Positions 8,570 to 19,100 of a DNA stretch of 64,000 bases are shown here, in pieces; position 1 is the first letter of the stretch, and each line of letters begins with the position of its first letter. The stretch is from CAZSHG01 sp964459995 (lineage in GTDB: Bacteria; UBP14; UBA6098), in NCBI GenBank assembly GCA_964459995.1, contig CAYWOR010000005.1:123168-187167 (forward strand). The letters are read 5' to 3'. The translations under genes were made by a program, and so were the position numbers. Under the pieces are notes generated by a model. That model was not told the origin of the DNA. It saw nothing but the letters and a program-made list of their open reading frames with translations, and made no database searches.

Positions 8570-9262
8570 TTGATTGATCGATGTCATGGCGACAATTTGG
8601 GAGGCACTACGGATAAAGGCATTTTCATATCATTTGAGGGAATAGACGGCTCGGGAAAATCGACCCATCTGAGAATCGCCGCAGAGTTTTTGGCTCGAAA
8701 AGGCCTAACAGTAACAAAAACTCGCGAACCCGGTGGCACAAAACTTGCGGAAAGAATTCGAGATGTTCTTTTAGATAACGAGCTCAGCGGTCGTGTAACC
8801 CCAATGGCGGAACTGCTTTTGTATTTGGCGTCGCGGCATCAGCATTGCGAGGAAATTATCGCCCCGAGGCTCTCTGCAGGCGAAACTGTTCTCACGGACA
8901 GATTCGCCGACAGCTCAACCGCATATCAGGGCGGGGGAAGAGGAATCGGGCTAGAATTGGTCGAGCAGTTGAATGAGCTTGTTATTCCGCGTTGGCCGGA
9001 TTTAACGATATTTATCGATGTTCCGGTGGATACTGCCCTCGCGCGGACCCGCGGACGCGAGCTGGACAGGCTCGAAGAGGAGGGCGTCGATTTCATGAGA
9101 ACTGTCAGGGCGGCTTATATCGAAATAAGCGAAAAACACCCCGACAGATTCGTTATTGTTGACGGCACACGCGAAATCGAGGACACCTCGAAGAGAATCG
9201 AAGAAGTGCTGACCGAGTTTCTTGCTCGGAGAAATTTGTTATTCGGAGGCGTTTGCAAATGA
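8570..9262 (+). CDS. tmk: Thymidylate kinase (start codon uncertain)
   Basis: Phosphorylates dTMP to dTDP in the cytosol. The P-loop is FEGIDGSGKSTHL, followed by TREPGG (the Arg/Pro dTMP-binding segment), LYLASRHQH, and the DRFADSSTAYQGGGRG lid-proximal motif; length about 215-230 residues is normal. The start is unclear: no ATG or GTG lies in frame upstream of the P-loop. TTG 8570 and TTG 8597 are possible but lack a Shine-Dalgarno, while the only strong site, GGGAGG (8599-8604), points to ACG at 8609. The coordinates given use the most upstream TTG and may overstate the N-terminus by 9-13 residues. The stop overlaps the protease start (ATGA). Confidence 0.93.
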   Translation: MIDRCHGDNLGGTTDKGIFISFEGIDGSGKSTHLRIAAEFLARKGLTVTKTREPGGTKLAERIRDVLLDNELSGRVTPMAELLLYLASRHQHCEEIIAPRLSAGETVLTDRFADSSTAYQGGGRGIGLELVEQLNELVIPRWPDLTIFIDVPVDTALARTRGRELDRLEEEGVDFMRTVRAAYIEISEKHPDRFVIVDGTREIEDTSKRIEEVLTEFLARRNLLFGGVCK

Positions 9263-11004
9263 AGAGAAAACTCGTTATACCAATAATTTTCGCGATATTG
9301 CTTGCCCTTTCGGCGGTTGCTCTCGCTCAGACATCGGAGGGCAATCTTCTGAAGGACCTAAAACTAATTCAGAGGATTATTAGCGAAGTATATGAAAAAT
9401 ATGTCGATCCGATAGACACCCACAAACTCGTTATGGAAGGGATCAAGGGCCTTTTGAACGGCCTCGACCACCATACGGTTTTTATGACCGCGAAGGAAAC
9501 CGAAGATCTCAAAACAAGCACTCGCGGCGAATTCGGGGGTTTGGGGATTATTATCGGTATCCGCGATAATATTCTCACGGTAATTTCCCCGATGGAGGGC
9601 ACTCCGGCATATCGCCTCGGACTTAAAGCTGGAGATAAAATTGTCGGAATCGACGGCAAACCCACTCGCGGGATGACCACCGAAGACGCGGTGGAAATTC
9701 TTCGCGGCGAGCCGGGAACCGATGTTACAATCACCATTGTGCGTTTGGGCGAACCGGAGCCTATCGATTATACAATCACACGAGCGATAATCCATATCGA
9801 TGCTGTGCCTTTCGCGGGGATGACCGAAGACTCCGTTGGCTATATTCGGCTTGCGCGGTTCTCCGATGATGCCGGCCCCGAAGTTCGTCAGGCTATTGAT
9901 TCGCTGAAGGCGATCGGTATGAAAGGCCTAATTTTCGATCTTCGCTCGAATCCCGGCGGACTTCTTTCTCAGGCGGTCGAGGTAGCAAGTGTGTTTCTAA
10001 GCCCCGGTGACACAGTCGTTTACACTAAGGGCAGAGACAATTCACAGCGGAGAGACTATATTGTCCGCTGGGGAGCGAGCTACACCGATGGGCCGCTGGT
10101 TGTTCTTGTTAACGGTGGAAGCGCTTCGGCGAGCGAGATTGTATCCGGCGCGATTCAGGATCATGACAGGGGCATCGTTATGGGAACGCGCACCTTCGGA
10201 AAAGGGCTTGTGCAGAGCGTAATCCCCCTTCTCGACGGCGAATCATTGAAGATTACCACCGCTCATTATTATATATCTTCGGGTAGAAATATTCAAAAAG
10301 AGGATTATCTCGACCGCCCGGAATCTGTTGTTCTTAGGCCGGAGGGCGAGAAAGCGGTAGAATCGAAACGAACCGATTCCGAAGCGGGATCGCGTTGGTG
10401 GGAATATGACGATGATTTCGGCGAGGAAGAGGGCACCGAAATCCCCGCGAATGCGCCTATATTCTACACGAAGAACAAACGCGTGGTTTACGGCGGCGGC
10501 GGCGTGATGCCCGATCTAATCGAAGAAAGCGAGCGTCTATCGCGATTGGCGATTGAGCTCGAACGCAAAAGCATGTTCTTCGATTTCGCAGTTATCTACA
10601 CTGCCGACAACCCGGATATTAAACCCGATTTCAAAGTTGATGAAGAGCTTTATAACGAATTCTTGGGCTATCTCAACGAGAAGGAATTCACCTATAAGAG
10701 CCTTCCGGAAATCGAGCTTGCCAGAGTCGAGAGCACAATTGTGGACTTAGAATATGGCAGTGAGGTTGGAACCCAGATTCGAGAGCTGAAAGCGGCTTTC
10801 GAGATTGAGAAAGAGCGCGATTTCGACAGAAACCGAGAATATATAGAGCGTTCGCTTCGCAGAGAGATAATTCTTAGTTTGTGGGGCGAGAACGCGAATT
10901 ATCAATATGTCGTGCTGACGACCGACCCGATTATCAGGAAAGCGGCGGACCTAATTCTTGACTCGAAAGGGTATGCTTCGAGTTTGGGGCCGCCCAAAAA
11001 ATAG
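9259..11004 (+). CDS. S41 carboxyl-terminal processing protease (CtpA/Prc type)
   Basis: 581 residues. An N-terminal signal peptide or anchor (about 1-23, ending ALAQ) directs it to the periplasm. A PDZ domain spans roughly residues 85-175 (GGLGIIIGI ... GLKAGDKIVGIDG), then the peptidase core carries the Ser/Lys dyad in GSASASEIV and GTRTFGKGLVQS. CtpA-type enzymes cleave near the C-termini of envelope proteins. The C-terminal 200 residues are an extension rich in charged helix, longer than in minimal CtpA. The start is ATG 9259 with GGAGG upstream, overlapping the tmk stop by 4 nt, so tmk and this gene are translationally coupled. Confidence 0.93.
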   Translation: MKRKLVIPIIFAILLALSAVALAQTSEGNLLKDLKLIQRIISEVYEKYVDPIDTHKLVMEGIKGLLNGLDHHTVFMTAKETEDLKTSTRGEFGGLGIIIGIRDNILTVISPMEGTPAYRLGLKAGDKIVGIDGKPTRGMTTEDAVEILRGEPGTDVTITIVRLGEPEPIDYTITRAIIHIDAVPFAGMTEDSVGYIRLARFSDDAGPEVRQAIDSLKAIGMKGLIFDLRSNPGGLLSQAVEVASVFLSPGDTVVYTKGRDNSQRRDYIVRWGASYTDGPLVVLVNGGSASASEIVSGAIQDHDRGIVMGTRTFGKGLVQSVIPLLDGESLKITTAHYYISSGRNIQKEDYLDRPESVVLRPEGEKAVESKRTDSEAGSRWWEYDDDFGEEEGTEIPANAPIFYTKNKRVVYGGGGVMPDLIEESERLSRLAIELERKSMFFDFAVIYTADNPDIKPDFKVDEELYNEFLGYLNEKEFTYKSLPEIELARVESTIVDLEYGSEVGTQIRELKAAFEIEKERDFDRNREYIERSLRREIILSLWGENANYQYVVLTTDPIIRKAADLILDSKGYASSLGPPKK

Positions 11005-11017
11005 CTGACGGAGCATT

Positions 11018-11809
11018 TTGCCAAACCTTCTCCTGATTCCTATCGGTTTTGCCGCGGGGATTTTCGCGGGGTATTTGGGCATCGGCGGCGGCCCGATATT
11101 CGTTCCGATATTGTTCTTTGCATTAGCGAATAGATGTCCCGAAGAAGTGTTGCCGAAGATAAGCGTGGCCACAAGCAACGGCGCGATAATCTTCACCGGC
11201 ATTGGAAGCGCGGTTCGACATTGGCAGTTGGGGCATGTCGAAATCGAGTATTTCCTTCGGTTAGCGCTTGGCGCGTTAATTGGCGCGTTTTTTGGGGGCT
11301 ATATCATCAGCGTGCTTCCGTCGCAGATGCTAACATCCCTCATCGCGGTTGTGCTATTTCTCGCCGCAGTTAGGGTAGCGACAGCCAAAGAGCGCCCATT
11401 CAAGAATCTTAGCGACCGTAATTTCTGGTGGTTAACCCCAGCCGGAATACTTATCGGCGCGATTTCATCGACTGTGGGAATTGGCGGCGGGATTCTATCG
11501 GTGCCTATTTTAGCCGGAGTTGTCGGCCTTCGGACGCGGAACGCCGCAGGGACAAGCTCCGCAATAACTTTCGTGCTAAGCCTCGGCTCTTTAATAGGTC
11601 ATATCTATTGGGGCAAAGATTTCACAGAGCTTTCGCGCGGATTTGTGGGGTTTGTTAACATACCATACACCTTAATGCTGGGAGTTCCGGCGGCTGTGGG
11701 AGCGGTTTTGGGCGCGGGGTTGCACAAAAGATTCGAGCCGAAGTTCTTCAAATGGATATTTGCGGCTGTTTCGGCAGTTGTTGCCGGCAAAATAGCCTTT
11801 TTTGATTAG
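11018..11809 (+). CDS. TauE/SafE-family membrane permease
   Basis: 263 residues with about eight membrane segments in two similar halves, each opening with a Gly-rich loop (GYLGIGGGPIFVPIL and TVGIGGGILSVPIL), the hallmark of the TauE/SafE (DUF81) family. Members move sulfite, sulfoacetate or other small organosulfur or sulfur anions across the inner membrane; the substrate here is not evident. The start is TTG 11018, with CGGAG just upstream. It lies 13 nt after the protease gene in the same operon. Confidence 0.88.
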   Translation: MPNLLLIPIGFAAGIFAGYLGIGGGPIFVPILFFALANRCPEEVLPKISVATSNGAIIFTGIGSAVRHWQLGHVEIEYFLRLALGALIGAFFGGYIISVLPSQMLTSLIAVVLFLAAVRVATAKERPFKNLSDRNFWWLTPAGILIGAISSTVGIGGGILSVPILAGVVGLRTRNAAGTSSAITFVLSLGSLIGHIYWGKDFTELSRGFVGFVNIPYTLMLGVPAAVGAVLGAGLHKRFEPKFFKWIFAAVSAVVAGKIAFFD

Positions 11810-11838
11810 ACTTTGAAAAATTAAACCATGGAGGGCAC

Positions 11839-12705
11839 ATGAAAAAGTTAGCCATCGCGATGTTAATCCTTCTTCCGGCTTTGGCGTTGTTCGGCCAGGC
11901 CTTCGAAGACAAGGTCGTTGCAAAAGTAAACGACGACGTCGAGGTTATGTTATCCGAATTGCAGGCCGAGATTAGTTCGCTTCCTCAGGAAAGGCTCGGA
12001 TTAGCCGCTACAAAAGAGGGTGTCGATCAGATACTCGACCAGATAATTCGCCGCAAGCTTCTTGCTCAGCAAGCGAGAATTATGCAAATGGATACCGTCT
12101 CGGTCGTAAAGAATGCGATTAAAAACGCAAACGAAGGCATTCTTGCCGATTTCCTCATCATCGTTATCCGTCAGAATACTCAGGCGATTTCCGAGGAGCA
12201 AGCAAGCGAGTTTTACGCTTCGAATGAGTCTCTATTCTATTCTTCGCCGGCGATGCAACTCAAACAGATCGTTGTGGCAACCCAACAGGAAGCCGCAGAT
12301 GTCGAGAAAAAGCTAAAATCGGAAGATTTCGACAAGCTCATCGACCAGTATCCGGGAATTCCGGGTGGACCGAATTCGGGTAATCTCGGGACAATTCCGG
12401 TTACTCAGCTTTCCGAGGATGTTTATGCCCAGATCGCCAACTTGTCCCCCGGGCAGTGGGCTGGGCCGATCCAGACCGGTTCGGGATTCCATTTTATAAA
12501 GGTTATGAAGATTAATCCCTCGCAAAAGTTGGATTACAAAGACATCGCGGAAGACCTTCAACAACAGCTCACCGTGAGTGTCGCTAACAACGAGGTCAAC
12601 GAGTATATTCAGAACCTCGTGAACAATGCGACTATCACACGTAACAACTCCGCTATCAACGAAGCGATTCTTGTTCCACGCCAGAACATGGGGCTTGGCA
12701 ATTAA
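11839..12705 (+). CDS. SurA-like periplasmic parvulin peptidyl-prolyl isomerase
   Basis: 288 residues with a clear signal peptide (about 1-21, LALFGQA). Residues 22-125 resemble the SurA N-terminal chaperone region, beginning VVAKVNDDVEVMLSEL. One parvulin (PpiC) domain spans about 135-230: LKQIVVATQQEA opens it and GPIQTGSGFHFIKV closes it. E. coli SurA has two such domains. It should help fold outer-membrane proteins in the periplasm. GGAGGG precedes the ATG. It is the last gene of the tmk transcript and ends before a hairpin terminator. Confidence 0.88.
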   Translation: MKKLAIAMLILLPALALFGQAFEDKVVAKVNDDVEVMLSELQAEISSLPQERLGLAATKEGVDQILDQIIRRKLLAQQARIMQMDTVSVVKNAIKNANEGILADFLIIVIRQNTQAISEEQASEFYASNESLFYSSPAMQLKQIVVATQQEAADVEKKLKSEDFDKLIDQYPGIPGGPNSGNLGTIPVTQLSEDVYAQIANLSPGQWAGPIQTGSGFHFIKVMKINPSQKLDYKDIAEDLQQQLTVSVANNEVNEYIQNLVNNATITRNNSAINEAILVPRQNMGLGN

Positions 12706-12728
12706 GCGATCCGAAACGTTGGATTTGA

Positions 12729-12763
12729 GGGCGGTTACTCGACGAGTGCCGCCCTTACTTTTT
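12729..12763 (+). terminator. Intrinsic terminator after the parvulin gene
   Basis: GGGCGG (12729-12734) pairs with CCGCCC (12749-12754), with an inner ACTCG/CGAGT stem, followed by TTACTTTTT. The hairpin covers the last codons of convergent addA (stop at 12735), so it is shared sequence. Confidence 0.6.
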
Positions 12764-15700
12764 GTAGGATTTCGTCGAAATCGAGAGGTTGGATGAAAAC
12801 CCTTTCGACAGCGTTGTGTGTGAAGATAATCGACGCAGTAATTTCGGAGACCGCTATTCCAAGCGCTTTCGACAGTGCTCTTCGATAGACCTCTATCTGT
12901 GGGGCATAGAAATTCGCCTTGGTGATTCTCGCCTCGCCTTCGACCGCATCGGTTTTGAAATCGGCGATATGCCATCCCTTGGAGTCTTTCCATAGCCTAT
13001 CGATGATTCCGGAAATCATGAAACCCTTTTCCACCAAGACGATACGCTCTTCGGTGCGGACATTTTCCGCTTTCTCGCTGTAAATGTTTTTGATAATATT
13101 ATTTTGCGCTAAAGCAATAAGATAATCTATACGCTTGGGGGATATTTTATGAATTTTAAGAGCATTCTCCGCGATTTTCCGAATTTCGTTTTCATTCGGA
13201 AGCGGAGAAGGCAAAAGGTCGAAAAACCTATGCACCGCGCTTCCCCATTCCGTGCCGAAGCCACCGCTCTCGAAGGCACCGGAAATTCTTTTAGCAAACA
13301 TTTCCTTTGGAGAACCGAGCAGTTGCGGAAGGTCGGTGGCGGCGAGATAATACTCCCCATCCATTTCAAGTTCCTGCGGCTCCAGAGGTATTCCCTGCAA
13401 ATGATGTTCGCCCGTCGCGAGGGCATAATAGAGGCGCATCCCCGGTTTCTGCTCCTGTGGTTCGATTTCCCAGCTCTCAAGACCGATGGACAATTTGATC
13501 TCGACAGTTCCGTCCGATGTGTCGATATTCATCGTGGAACGTCCAGAAAGCGCGTCTTTTTCGGGCATTATATTTTGGGGTATCAGATCGAAATAGCGCC
13601 CTTTAGGCTTTTGGCCGGATAAAATCAGATGATCTCTCGCGCGGGATGTCGCGACATAGAAAACTCGCTTTGTTTCGGCATATTCGCGTTCTTTATCGAG
13701 TGCTTTGAAAAGCTGGTAATAATGCGATTTTTCGTCCCTTTTTGCGGAGGCTTTCGCGACACATCCCATAAAATCGTCATAGAGTATTAAGCTATCCTCT
13801 TCTTTGTAACCTCGATTCTTCACCGCAAGATGTGCGGCTATGACGATTGGGAATTCGAGGCCTTTCGATTGGTGGACAGTCATCAGGCGGACAGCGTCGC
13901 GTCCCTCGGTTATCACCGATTCCTCACGCTCCGTTTCTTGAGTGGATTTTTTGCCGTAGCAGAATTTCGCCGCATATTCGATTCCCTTTTCGTCGAATTC
14001 CGACAGCATTCGCAGAAATTTCTCGATGTTCGCGATTCTTTGGGCACCATTTTGTTGTGCTCGGAAATAGGCCCACATTCCGCGCTCGGTAACTATATGC
14101 GAGATAAGCTCCGACGGCCTCATTTTGAGAATTTGCCGGCGGAATGCCTCTAATACGCGATTGCAGTCTTCGAGAACACGGATTTCTTCCTCAGAGAGGA
14201 GACTTCTCGCGGGGCATTCTTCTTCGGAGCTTGCTATTATTGCGATTCCGGCACGAATATCCCCCTCGCCGGCCAATTTCGCCGCATATATCGCCGAATC
14301 GGGCATGGAAAAAAGCGGGCCGCGAAGAATGGAAAGTAGCGCAAGATCATCGCGCGGATCGTCGAGATAGATTATTAAATCGAGCAAGGTCGAAATCTCG
14401 GTGGAGGCGAAAAATCCCTGCCCCCCAACAACAAAATGCGGTATATCCCTTGCCAGAAGGGCTTCCTGAAGCAATGGTTCAAGCTGGCCTCGTGAGGGAT
14501 AAAGCACTGCTATGTCCCCCCATTTCGCTCTGCGAAGGCCGCCTTCGTCGTCATCGACTTCGAGAATGCCGTCGCCGTTTTTATCGCCGAGAACCGCGGA
14601 ATAAATTCTTCGTGCGATAAGCTCAGCCTCGGCATTGAAAGGTTTTTCGCCCGAAATTAGAAACTCGACCGAACCGCGATGTCCCTCTGCAATCCTTCGT
14701 TTGCATTCGAGTTTTTGCGGAATCGCATGGAAACTTAGATCGACCAAAGGAGGTTCGGAGAGATACCCCTCCGAGATATGATTGACAAAGGTCAAAACAG
14801 CAGGGGCGGTTCGATAATTGTCGTCGAGAGTGAAAATCTCGCCACGGCCGTCGCTTGTCCAATCCATCGCTTTGCGCACATTGGAGACATCGGCGCCGCG
14901 AAATTTGTAAATAGATTGTTTCGGGTCGCCCACCCAAAATAACTTACCCTCAAGAAAATCCGAGAGAATAGAAATTGTGTTCCACTGCAATTGGTCTGTA
15001 TCCTGAAATTCATCGACCAAAAGGCCGGATAAACCTTTCGTAATAGACTTTGCAATCTTGTCATCCTGCACGATTTTGTTTGAGGCTATGATAAGATCGT
15101 CATAGGTCGTCTCCGCTTTTGGCGGAAGATTTTCGCCCTCGCTTTCGATGAAACCGGCGAATATTTTCGCGAAAAGTATCAAAGCGGAAGCGCTGTCGAT
15201 GTCGCCCTCCTGCGGCTTGAAAGGAAGATATGGGGAGATTTTCTCGACCGCTTCTCTAAGCCTTTTGACGGCGGATTGCGCTTTTTTTATTGTGGCAGTA
15301 GGCCAATTTTTCGCACTGCCTTTATTGCCAAATGCTATAAAATTATCGCTTTCATCAACAAGTGTGTTCCTAATTTCGATTATGCTTTCCGGAGAAGTTA
15401 TGTCGCATGGGGTTTTGGCGATAATCGAAATAGTGTCGGCCAGTTGGTCACCAATACTTCCCTTGCCGTCGTTTTCGCAAACACCATTATATGCACTTTC
15501 AATTTCGGTTAGGGCATTCTTGTCGATGCGCTCATAAAGTGATTCTGCGCGCGAATGCCACTTCCGAACAAGCTCCTGGGGGGTTTCGGGAAGGGTCGCA
15601 AAAAATGGTTCGAGAAGTGAGCGGAGATTGAAGGCTTTGACAAGCATTTTCTGTAGAAAGTCCCAATAGGTTAAATCCAAAAACTCTCTTAGCAATGGAT

Positions 15701-16181
15701 TCAGCGGATGATTCTCCTTCGAAACCGCTCTGCGGAATCTATTTACAGCTACAGTAACCGTATCTTGGGCACTCGCACCTTCGAGATTCGATTGGTCGAT
15801 TCCGGCCTCGATGGGATAATCGAAGAGCAAAGCCGCGCAGAATTGGTGAATCGTGCTTATCCGCGCCTCGGCCATTTTAAGCGCGGTTTCGCTCCAAAAT
15901 TCGGTTTCCTCTGCAGATTCGGCAAGCTCTATACATCTTTCCGCAATACGTTCGCGCATCTCCGCTGAGGCTTTTCGAGTATATGTTATAGCGACGATAG
16001 ACCGCAAAGCCGCGCCGGCACTCGCTCCGCGTTTTCGGCTGAAATTATCGAGGATTTCGAGAAATCTCGCGGTCAGGACACGTGTTTTTCCGCTTCCGGC
16101 TCCGGCAATCATGCCGATATTTTGCGAAAGGTCTATACCCCTTGCCTGTTCGGGCGAAAGATCGTGCGAAATTGGCGTCAT
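12735..16181 (-). CDS. addA: AddA-type helicase-nuclease (double-strand break resection)
   Basis: 1148 residues. A UvrD-like SF1A helicase fused to a RecB-type nuclease. Motif Q/I: SPEQARGI then AGAGSGKT at 26-33; motif II LLVDEFQDTD; motif III WVGDPKQSIYKFRGA; motif V/VI TVHQSKGLEFPIV and FYVATSRAR. The C-terminal nuclease carries GIIDRL...DFKTD...Q-x3-Y, the RecB-nuclease core. With AddB it unwinds and degrades DNA ends to a Chi-like site and loads RecA. The start is ATG 16181, with GAGG upstream and a 4-nt overlap with the addB stop. Confidence 0.92.
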   Translation of the reverse strand: MTPISHDLSPEQARGIDLSQNIGMIAGAGSGKTRVLTARFLEILDNFSRKRGASAGAALRSIVAITYTRKASAEMRERIAERCIELAESAEETEFWSETALKMAEARISTIHQFCAALLFDYPIEAGIDQSNLEGASAQDTVTVAVNRFRRAVSKENHPLNPLLREFLDLTYWDFLQKMLVKAFNLRSLLEPFFATLPETPQELVRKWHSRAESLYERIDKNALTEIESAYNGVCENDGKGSIGDQLADTISIIAKTPCDITSPESIIEIRNTLVDESDNFIAFGNKGSAKNWPTATIKKAQSAVKRLREAVEKISPYLPFKPQEGDIDSASALILFAKIFAGFIESEGENLPPKAETTYDDLIIASNKIVQDDKIAKSITKGLSGLLVDEFQDTDQLQWNTISILSDFLEGKLFWVGDPKQSIYKFRGADVSNVRKAMDWTSDGRGEIFTLDDNYRTAPAVLTFVNHISEGYLSEPPLVDLSFHAIPQKLECKRRIAEGHRGSVEFLISGEKPFNAEAELIARRIYSAVLGDKNGDGILEVDDDEGGLRRAKWGDIAVLYPSRGQLEPLLQEALLARDIPHFVVGGQGFFASTEISTLLDLIIYLDDPRDDLALLSILRGPLFSMPDSAIYAAKLAGEGDIRAGIAIIASSEEECPARSLLSEEEIRVLEDCNRVLEAFRRQILKMRPSELISHIVTERGMWAYFRAQQNGAQRIANIEKFLRMLSEFDEKGIEYAAKFCYGKKSTQETEREESVITEGRDAVRLMTVHQSKGLEFPIVIAAHLAVKNRGYKEEDSLILYDDFMGCVAKASAKRDEKSHYYQLFKALDKEREYAETKRVFYVATSRARDHLILSGQKPKGRYFDLIPQNIMPEKDALSGRSTMNIDTSDGTVEIKLSIGLESWEIEPQEQKPGMRLYYALATGEHHLQGIPLEPQELEMDGEYYLAATDLPQLLGSPKEMFAKRISGAFESGGFGTEWGSAVHRFFDLLPSPLPNENEIRKIAENALKIHKISPKRIDYLIALAQNNIIKNIYSEKAENVRTEERIVLVEKGFMISGIIDRLWKDSKGWHIADFKTDAVEGEARITKANFYAPQIEVYRRALSKALGIAVSEITASIIFTHNAVERVFIQPLDFDEILQKVRAALVE

Positions 16182-19100
16182 TTCAAATCCTCGGGAAGAA
16201 GAATTGTGTCCATTCGACCGCATAAACCGGCGTAAGAGCAATAATCTGGACATTTGCCACGCGGTTCGGGTGGAAAATACCCGGCATGGATTCTTGCGAC
16301 AATCGCCTCGGCCTCAGCTCTAACCGACGTCAGAAGTTCTTCCCATTGCGTTTTGCTGACATTTTTGCATGGAGAATCTTCGGCGAAGGAGACAACATTC
16401 TTCAAAATCAGCTCTTTCTTAAATTCCGCCACGTATGCTATTTCCGCGATGTTGGGCAAATCGCATAGGATTGCGTAAAGCGGCAACTGTAGGGCATAGA
16501 GCTCCGTGATTTCGCTATTTGTTGATGATTTTCCAATCTTGTAATCCACGATTCGGAGTTGGCCGGCTCTATTGCAATCGATTCTGTCCGCCCGTCCATG
16601 TATGCGGCATCCACCTATATTGCCTGAAAAGCTATATTCTAAAACTATTGGAACAAAATCGTCACACGATGAAAGTGCTTCGAGATAGGCCAATAGATTC
16701 GGTTTAATCTTGTTGATTAACGAAATCCTCGCCATCGAATTGGGGGTAGTGTCGCACAATTCAAAGACTGTTTTTTCGAGGATTTCCACTATTCTTTTTT
16801 GCGATGTGTCAAGATTTGCGGCTGTAACACACACTTTTTGGGCGGTAGTATTGAAATCTTTACGAATATGCTTAATCCTTTCGTGGACGTCCGAAATTTC
16901 CCCATATGCAATATTCATCCGCTCTCTGAAAAATTGCTCCAAAACCTTATGAAGAATGGTTCCGCCGGTTTTTGCGCTGACATCTTCCTCGGCTTCCTCC
17001 GGTTGTTTAATTTCGAGGATATTGTTTGCGAAAAATGCGAATGGGCATTTGGCATAGCTATCTATTTGTGTTACATTCAACGCGTTGAAACTGCTTTTTA
17101 GATGTTTCTCGAAAGGTTTTGTGAGGCATCCGGAGAATGAGTTGTCCATTGCTGGACGTTCATTTTTTTCGATGAGGATTGCCTTCGATGCGCGAATTGT
17201 TCCATCAGATTCGATGAGCGTTTGTGGAAGGTTTTCCTCGGAAATGCTCTCGTGGAGCCATTCGCCGGCATGGATTTGTGCGCGTTTGTCGCCATAGGGA
17301 CGTGCCAATAGCAATTCTGCGATGCCTTTCATTCGTGTTTCATAGACCGCGAATGAGTCTCTCATCGCCTTTTTTAGGGTAACAAGAGCCGGCGCGGGAG
17401 GTTTCGGCGAATCTCCCTCGGCAAGTGGGCGAACGAGAAGGGTAAGTTCGGCACTTTCGAGCGCAGAAAGAAACTCAAAATCCTTTCTGTAGGCGAATTC
17501 GGGCAGAACAATGCCGATTTTTTCTGCGTCGAAATAATCGATAATCGGGTTTTTGGGGGCGTGCGGGGGAAACTCACCCTGAAGAAAATCCGCAAAGATT
17601 TTGACTCTCGCATTCACTTGCGACATGCCCTTCTTCGGGTATATTTTCACCCCTTTACCACCGTGAGCGGAAGTAGAATCACTTTTCAACACATAGAATA
17701 ATATATCAACATAATTTTTAATTTTATCAATAATTAAGTCGGCAAATAACCCGCGCAACTCCACAGTTTTTTCAAAGGCCATGGATTCGGCTTTTAAGGC
17801 AATTATATCATTGTCGCTATCTTTAATATATTTCGCAATAGCATCGCCAATCGAGAAATAATCGAAGAAGTCTTCGATGATCTTCGCGAAATCCTCGCCG
17901 GGAATCTCGGATCCCCATTTCGCACCGCGAAGAATTGTGTTTAATTCGGAAATGCAGTCTGACAGGGGTTTGGCGTAATTGGAATCGCAGGCGGAAAGGG
18001 GTTCGAGCCATGAGTCCTCGACCGGATAGCCCCCTATTATCGAGCATTTGCGGGCGAGATTGTCGAAATCTATCGACGATTTATGGTCGATAAACCTATG
18101 GGAAAGCAAATGGCGAAATTCTTCCCTTCCGAACCCGCTTCGAATCAGCAGAAAAAAACGGTTCAACAGGTCGGCGACGGCAGTTTCGGCGAGTGGTTTA
18201 TCTTGTCTTGGGAAGCATTTTATATCATGCTCGTCGAGGGCGCGACGAATGTCTTTTTCGGCAATTCCTTCGGAAAAAATGGCTATCTCTGAAGGTGCGA
18301 CACCTTGCTCACAAATTAGAAATCTAACCGCAGACGCAATAATTTCGGCCTGCTCGGAAGGATTTTTCCCTGCGAGAGAGGTCAAAATCGGCCAATCTGT
18401 CAGGTTGGACATAGGAATCTCTTCGAGATCGCGTGAAACTCCTGTAAGCGCACGAATTAAATCATCTGCCGGCGATGGTTTGCGTTGGAAATGCTCGATT
18501 CGATAATCCACACGCCTATCCTTGGCTATCGAGCATAGTCTTTCTGCCGGCGCGTTTGCCGCCGACGCCCTTTTCTCGCCAAAAGGATCGAAACCCGAAA
18601 GCGGGCTGTAGAATCTGACCTCGGTGAATTTTGATATCGAGCAATAAAATTCCGCAGTAAGTCGTGGAAGTTCGTCGAAACCGGCAATTCCCAAATCGTG
18701 CATGTTCGCGAAAATTTTCGGCGCATTTCCGGAATCGATTAGCTCGATAATCTGTATAAGGCGTTGCGGTTCATCGAGTTGTCCACGCTTGCGCAGTAAA
18801 AAATCGTAGCTATCGAGAAGGTTTGCGAGGCCGGATGTTCGCCCATCATCACGCCCTAATACTGTGTGCAGATCCTTGCTGGTAAAGACTCCGTTGCTTC
18901 TGAGCGACGTTAGAAGCGACGCAATATTGGAAACATAGCCAATCATGTCTCTTCCGGCGGCCATTTCGGGGACATTCGACATCGATTCGCGAACTGCAAG
19001 AAGTCGTTCGATTTCGCCAATCGGGTTTTGCAATCCGAATTCTTCGGCGATCGTTTTCGCAAGCGTATGTTTCGAGAATGTTCGAGAGCCTATAATAACG

